DNA of 64,000 nt from Streptomyces chartreusis (GTDB taxonomy: Bacteria; Actinomycetota; Actinomycetes; Streptomycetales; Streptomycetaceae). Location of the stretch: positions 8,308,001 to 8,372,000 of the forward strand of contig NZ_CP023689.1 of NCBI RefSeq assembly GCF_008704715.1, in the 5' to 3' direction. A model generated the notes under the pieces. That model saw nothing but the letters and a program-made list of their open reading frames with translations, was not told the DNA's origin and did not search any database. Made by a program: the position numbers and the translations under genes. Shown here in pieces: positions 60,501-64,000 of the stretch (positions are counted from its first letter, which is position 1; each line of letters starts with the position of its first letter).

Positions 60501-61385
60501 GTGACCACCGGAACCGAGACCGACGTCTTCGAAGAGCACCGCCCCGTCCTGCTGGGCGTCGCTTACCGCATGCTCGGCCGCGTCGCCGACGCGGAGGACG
60601 TCGTGCAGGAGGCATGGCTGCGCTGGTCGTCCGCCGACCGGTCCGAGGTGCGCGAGCCGCGCGCCTATCTGGTGCGCGTCACCACCCGCCTCGCCATCGA
60701 CCGGCTGCGCCAGGTCAAGGCGCGCGGCGAGACCTACACCGGCCCCTGGCTGCCGGAGCCGTACGTCACCGACTTCGGGGACACCGTCCCGGACACCGCC
60801 GAGCGAGCCGTCCTCGCCGACTCCGTCTCGCTCGCCGTCCTCGTCGTGCTGGAGTCGCTGTCACCGCTGGAGCGTGCGGTGTTCGTGCTCAGGGAGGCCT
60901 TCGGCTACCCGTACGGCGAGATCGCCGTCATGCTCGACCGCGGCGAGTCGGCGGTACGTCAACTCGCCGGACGCGCCCGCAAACACGTCGACGAACGACG
61001 CCCCCGGTACGAGGTCGACCCCGCCCAGCGGCGCGACCTGACCGAGCGTTTCCTCGCCGCCGCCGCGGAGGGCGACCTGGAGGGGCTCATGTCGCTGCTG
61101 GCCCCCGACGTGCGGCTGGTCGGCGACAGCGGCGGCAAGGCGAAGGCGCCGCTGCGGGTCCTGGAGACGGCGGACCACGTGGGCCGCTTCATCGTGGGCG
61201 CCGCAAGCAAGGGCGTCGACGAACTGTCCTGGCGCTTCCTGGAGATCAACGGCGGCATCGCGGTGCTGGCCCTGTCCGGCGGCAAGCCCGACTCCGTCTT
61301 CCAGCTGGACGTCGTGGACGGGCGTGTCCAGGCCGTCTACATCATGCGCAACCCCGACAAGCTGCGGTCGCTGGCCGCCCGCTAG
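60501..61385 (+). CDS. ECF41-type sigma factor with SnoaL-like C-terminus
   Basis: A 294-residue sigma factor. Region 2 contains LLGVAYRMLGRVADAEDVVQ and region 4 REAFGYPYGEIAVMLDRGES; the extra 100-residue C-terminal SnoaL-like domain ends with the NPDKL motif, and GDSGGKAKAP is close to the DGGGK motif of the ECF41 group. In ECF41 the C-terminal domain regulates activity in place of an anti-sigma factor. The usual partner, a carboxymuconolactone-decarboxylase/oxidoreductase gene, is not adjacent. GTG 60501 was chosen; the frame opens 18 bases earlier. Confidence 0.9.
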   Translation: MTTGTETDVFEEHRPVLLGVAYRMLGRVADAEDVVQEAWLRWSSADRSEVREPRAYLVRVTTRLAIDRLRQVKARGETYTGPWLPEPYVTDFGDTVPDTAERAVLADSVSLAVLVVLESLSPLERAVFVLREAFGYPYGEIAVMLDRGESAVRQLAGRARKHVDERRPRYEVDPAQRRDLTERFLAAAAEGDLEGLMSLLAPDVRLVGDSGGKAKAPLRVLETADHVGRFIVGAASKGVDELSWRFLEINGGIAVLALSGGKPDSVFQLDVVDGRVQAVYIMRNPDKLRSLAAR

Positions 61386-61409
61386 GCCAACCAGCCCGTT
61401 CGCCCGCCG

Positions 61410-61436
61410 AGCCCCCGTCGATGCGACGGGGGCTTT
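61410..61436 (+). terminator. Terminator after the ECF41-type sigma gene
   Basis: AGCCCCCGTCG / CGACGGGGGCT is a perfect 11-bp stem with an ATG loop, and the stem end runs into TTT. Confidence 0.88.
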
Positions 61437-61528
61437 GCCGACATGTAACAAATGCCGTTCTGTACGAACGTGCCGTGAACGTTCCCGGGCGTCCCGCACA
61501 TACGCGGACATGGGATGGAGGATTGGTA

Positions 61529-61557
61529 TTGACCAAGGGTGAGGCCCGCCCTATGGT
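61529..61557 (+). promoter_or_regulatory. Sigma-70-like promoter of the GntR-type gene
   Basis: TTGACC (61529-61534) and TATGGT (61552-61557) are separated by exactly 17 bases, close to the HrdB consensus. The start point would be near 61564, giving a leader of about 70 bases that is unusually A+T-rich for the window. Confidence 0.7.
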
Positions 61558-61633
61558 CGCAGATAAGTGCAACAACCTTTAATAAACAAGGGCGCTAAAA
61601 CGCCGCCGGGCAACGGCGATTGCGGAGGACAGG

Positions 61634-62395
61634 GTGGGGACCACGCAACTGGAATCGGTGCCGGAACCGAAGTACTGGCATCTGAGGACCGTGCTCAGCG
61701 AGGCACTGGACTCGGAGTTCTCCGTGGGCGAGATCCTGCCCAACGAACGCGACCTGGCGGCCCGCTTCGGCGTCGCCCGGGCCACGCTCCGCCAGGCTCT
61801 CGAACAGCTCGAACTGGAAGGCAGGCTCCAGCGCCGCCGCGGTGTCGGTACGACCGTCGCGCCGCCGCGCGTGGGCGTGGCCGTCGGCACCGAGCAGCAC
61901 GCCTGGCCGGGCGCGGCAGGCGACGTCTGGCAGACCGCGGACTGCGACCTGGCCGTGCCGGCCGCCTCGGTGGCCGACGCCCTGGAGAGCGGCCGGGACG
62001 AGCCCGTGCACACCGTGCACCGCTCGCGCGTGACGCACGGTCAGCCCGTCGCCGCAGAACTGCTGTACATCCCCCAGTCGTCGGTGCCCGACCTCTCCGG
62101 CATCGACGCCCCGTCCGGTGCGGCACGCGCGCGTGCCGTGCTGCGCGAACTGCACCGGCTGGAGCTGGAGGGCCAGGACAGCGCCGTCGAGCTTGGCTCG
62201 GCCCGCGCGGACGACGCCAAGGCGCTGGACCGCCTCCCCGGGGCGCCCGTCCTCGTCGTGACGACCCGCTACATCGCCGCGGGCCGCACCGCCGCGCTCT
62301 CCGTCGCCACGTACCGCGCGGACACCTGCCGCCTGACCTTCGGCGACTCCGGCGGCGTGGAGATACACGAGGACCCGCAGCGCCGCGCGTCCTGA
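61634..62395 (+). CDS. GntR/HutC-family regulator
   Basis: A 253-residue regulator with an N-terminal winged helix (SVGEILPNERDLAARFGVAR, then ATLRQALEQLELEGRLQRRR) and a C-terminal UTRA ligand-binding domain (VHTVHRSRVTHGQPVAAELL, later TRYIAAGRTAALSVATYRAD). UTRA regulators bind sugar phosphates or related metabolites. The GTG start follows GGAGGACAGGGTG. It is monocistronic, with its own promoter and a strong hairpin after it. Confidence 0.88.
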   Translation: MGTTQLESVPEPKYWHLRTVLSEALDSEFSVGEILPNERDLAARFGVARATLRQALEQLELEGRLQRRRGVGTTVAPPRVGVAVGTEQHAWPGAAGDVWQTADCDLAVPAASVADALESGRDEPVHTVHRSRVTHGQPVAAELLYIPQSSVPDLSGIDAPSGAARARAVLRELHRLELEGQDSAVELGSARADDAKALDRLPGAPVLVVTTRYIAAGRTAALSVATYRADTCRLTFGDSGGVEIHEDPQRRAS

Positions 62396-62413
62396 CGACC
62401 GCACAGACCGAAC

Positions 62414-62454
62414 ACGGCCGCGCGCCCCGGATGTCGTCCGGGGCGCGCGGCCGT
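62414..62454. terminator. Bidirectional terminator between GntR and ROK genes
   Basis: An 18-bp perfect stem (62414-62431 and 62437-62454) with a five-base TGTCG loop lies between two convergent genes. It is the strongest hairpin I found in the window. Confidence 0.88.
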
Positions 62455-62501
62455 CGTACGGGGCCCGATCATGGAATCGACCGGAGCCGGGGCCGGGCCG
62501 G

Positions 62502-63659
62502 TCAGCGGCGGCCCGTCACCGTGCCCTCCACCGCGAACAGCTGCTCCTCCACATGGTCGAGGGCGAGCCGCAGGGCGCCGGTCGCGACCGCTGCCTCGCC
62601 GAGGAGGGAGAGGGCCACGTTCGGGGGGCGCAGGCAGTAGCGGGCCAGCTCGCGTCGCAGGGGCTCCAGCACGCCGTCGAGCCCGGCCGCCCAGCCGCCG
62701 ACGACGACCAGCTCGGGGTCGAGGGCGAGCACGAGCGCGGCCACGTCGTGGACCAGGCGCTGGATGAAGCGGTCGACGGCTGCGAGGGCCTGCTGGTCGC
62801 CCTCGCGTGCCTGGGCGAACACCTCGGCGACGGCGTGCTCGTCCAGCGGCCGCAGGGGTTCGTCCGTGGTCGACAGCAGGGTCTCCGGCGTCGCCTCACG
62901 GCCCAGCAGATGCAGGGCGCCGATCTCACCGGCCGCCCCGCCGTACCCCCGGTGCAACTGTCCGCCGATCAGCGACCCGGCGCCCGGGCTGAGCCCGGCC
63001 AGCACCATCACCACGTCGTCGGACTCGGTCGCCGAACCCTTCCAGTGCTCGGCGACCGCCGCCGCGTTCGCGTCGTTCTCCACCAGGACCGGGCACTTGA
63101 AGGACCGGCTCAGCCGCTCACCGAGCCGCAGCCCGGTCCACTCCGGCAGCGCGGCGCCCAGCCGCACGGTGCCGTCCGCGTCCACGATGCCCGGCGTCGC
63201 GACCCCCACGGCCCGCAGCGAACCACGGGAGACACCGGCCCGCCGCAGCAGCTCGGCGACGCCCGTACGCACCCGCTCCAGCCGCTCGTCCGCCGGCGCC
63301 GTCTCGTCCACGTCCTTGGCGATGGAGCCCAGCACCCGGCCGTCGAGGTCGGCGAGGAGCGCGGCGACCCGGTGCGCGCCTATCTCCACGCCCAGCAGAT
63401 GCCCCGCCTCCGCCCGGAACCGGAACCGCCGCGCGGGCCGCCCCTGACGCCGTACGACACTCTCGTCCGCCGCCTTCTCGACGACGTACCCCGCCTCGAT
63501 GAGTCCCTCGACCACGCCCTCGACGGTCGGCCGGGACAGTCCGGTCACCCGGGTGATCTCCGTCAGCGTGGCGGCGTCCGTGGCACGCAGGGCGTGCAGC
63601 ACCACCGCGGAGTTGATCCTTCGCAGCAGCGAGGGATCCCCGCCGGTCAGCTGCCCCAA
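62502..63659 (-). CDS. ROK-family transcriptional regulator
   Basis: A 385-residue NagC/XylR-type protein: HTH at about 15-60 (INSAVVLHALRATDAATLTE, then GLSRPTVEGVVEGLIEAGYV), and an actin-like ROK domain with GVEIGAHRVAALLADLDGRV, VATPGIVDADG and VENDANAAAVAEHW. The zinc site of sugar kinases, C-x-C-G-x2-G-C, and the preceding histidine are absent at GEIGALHLLGREAT, so it is unlikely to be a kinase. TTG 63659 is chosen for GGGAGG seven bases upstream; the frame opens at 63734. Confidence 0.85.
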   Translation of the reverse strand: MGQLTGGDPSLLRRINSAVVLHALRATDAATLTEITRVTGLSRPTVEGVVEGLIEAGYVVEKAADESVVRRQGRPARRFRFRAEAGHLLGVEIGAHRVAALLADLDGRVLGSIAKDVDETAPADERLERVRTGVAELLRRAGVSRGSLRAVGVATPGIVDADGTVRLGAALPEWTGLRLGERLSRSFKCPVLVENDANAAAVAEHWKGSATESDDVVMVLAGLSPGAGSLIGGQLHRGYGGAAGEIGALHLLGREATPETLLSTTDEPLRPLDEHAVAEVFAQAREGDQQALAAVDRFIQRLVHDVAALVLALDPELVVVGGWAAGLDGVLEPLRRELARYCLRPPNVALSLLGEAAVATGALRLALDHVEEQLFAVEGTVTGRR

Positions 63660-63770
63660 CGTCCGTCCTCCCAGCTCGTGCGCGTGTTGGGCGGATGGTA
63701 CTCGCCGGTGCGGACCCCGGCGAGTGGTGGGCACCGCCTACCTGGCCCCGGCCCGCCCGCGGCCGGGTGG

Positions 63771-64000
63771 ATCACCCCGGTGCCACGAACCCCGACTCGA
63801 ACGCCGTGATCACCGCCTGCGTGCGATCGCGTGCCCCCAGTTTCGCCAGGACGGCACTCACATGCGACTTCACCGTCTCCGTCCCCACCACCAGCCGGGC
63901 GGCGATCTCCGCGTTCGACAGCCCCCGCGCCATCAGCCGCAGCACCTCGGCCTCCCGCTCGGTCAGCCGCGCCCGCTCCAGCTGGGCGCGTGCCGCCCGG
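63771..64000 (-). CDS. LuxR-type response regulator, C-terminal part (runs off the window)
   Basis: The last 76 codons of a reverse-strand gene encode a LuxR-type helix-turn-helix: LTEREAEVLRLMARGLSNAE, then IAARLVVGTETVKSHVSAVL and AKLGARDRTQAVITAFESGF. This is the DNA-binding end of a NarL/FixJ response regulator. The receiver domain and any cognate kinase would lie beyond base 64000. Confidence 0.9.

Noticed and set aside
1..64000. tRNA, rRNA, riboswitch or CRISPR features
   Set aside because: No tRNA T-loop/acceptor combination, rRNA-like conserved stretch or regularly spaced repeat was found when reading by eye; a covariance-model search could still find a small RNA.

Overview
The window is very G+C-rich, with strong G/C bias at third codon positions, frequent GTG and TTG starts, ATGA stop-start overlaps, and many regulators of families common in actinomycetes (Lrp/AsnC, GntR, MocR, ROK, XRE-cupin, ECF sigma). 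This fits a Streptomyces chromosome. Only one TTA leucine codon was found by eye inside a confident gene, which also fits that genus. No rRNA, tRNA, CRISPR array, complete insertion sequence or replication origin was recognised.

Layout. Bases 1-15.6 kb hold single-gene housekeeping and accessory units: a spermidine-synthase-like protein, an MFS exporter, a hotdog thioesterase, galU with an operator-rich upstream region, a membrane-anchored ricin-lectin protein, a secreted carboxylesterase, DedA, a gamma-class carbonic anhydrase, an acetyltransferase, an EamA/XRE-cupin divergent pair, a YbaK-type deacylase, a zinc CDF exporter with its ArsR regulator, pobA, and a CoA-binding protein. From 15.8 to 22.3 kb comes a co-oriented run: a hypothetical gene, sixA-like, yigZ-like, sbcD, sbcC. 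At 22.3-24.55 kb a lower-quality insert (metalloprotease plus decayed reading frames) is bounded by a perfect 142-bp duplication of the sbcC 3' end, so it looks like an insertion. From 24.5 to 40.9 kb ordinary genes resume: two Lrp/AsnC regulators beside their presumed target genes, a rhodanese, an orphan Imm21, an SDR, a DUF885 peptidase-like protein, an ACT-GNAT protein, a SWIM/DUF6493 pair, phoD, and a MocR/EamA pair.

The most interesting part is 40.9-59.5 kb. A tightly packed forward operon (40935-49850) encodes a small membrane protein, a DUF2156 aminoacyl-tRNA-type transferase, an acyl-CoA-dehydrogenase-fold flavoprotein without an evident catalytic glutamate, a thioester reductase, a class III aminotransferase, an SRPBCC protein, a flavin reductase, a DAO-type FAD oxidoreductase and a WS/DGAT-like acyltransferase. 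Read together, this resembles an alkylamine, then N-alkylhydroxylamine, then aminoacyl-tRNA-dependent N-N bond route of the valanimycin/azoxy type, with the amine made from a fatty acyl thioester instead of by amino acid decarboxylation. Convergent to it lies a reverse-strand group (56356 down to 49917): HD-domain protein, WxWxIP flavin halogenase, a TTA-containing (bldA-dependent) ECF-like sigma factor, an NPLAAL-repeat protein, an AarF/UbiB kinase and an LCMT-type methyltransferase. A cation/proton antiporter, a second SRPBCC protein and two alpha/beta hydrolases flank this group.

Bases 59.5-64 kb hold an ECF41-type sigma factor, a GntR regulator with a clear sigma-70-like promoter, a ROK regulator lacking the usual zinc motif, and the C-terminal end of a LuxR-type regulator running off the window. 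Functions are inferred from motifs and family knowledge; no database search was possible.
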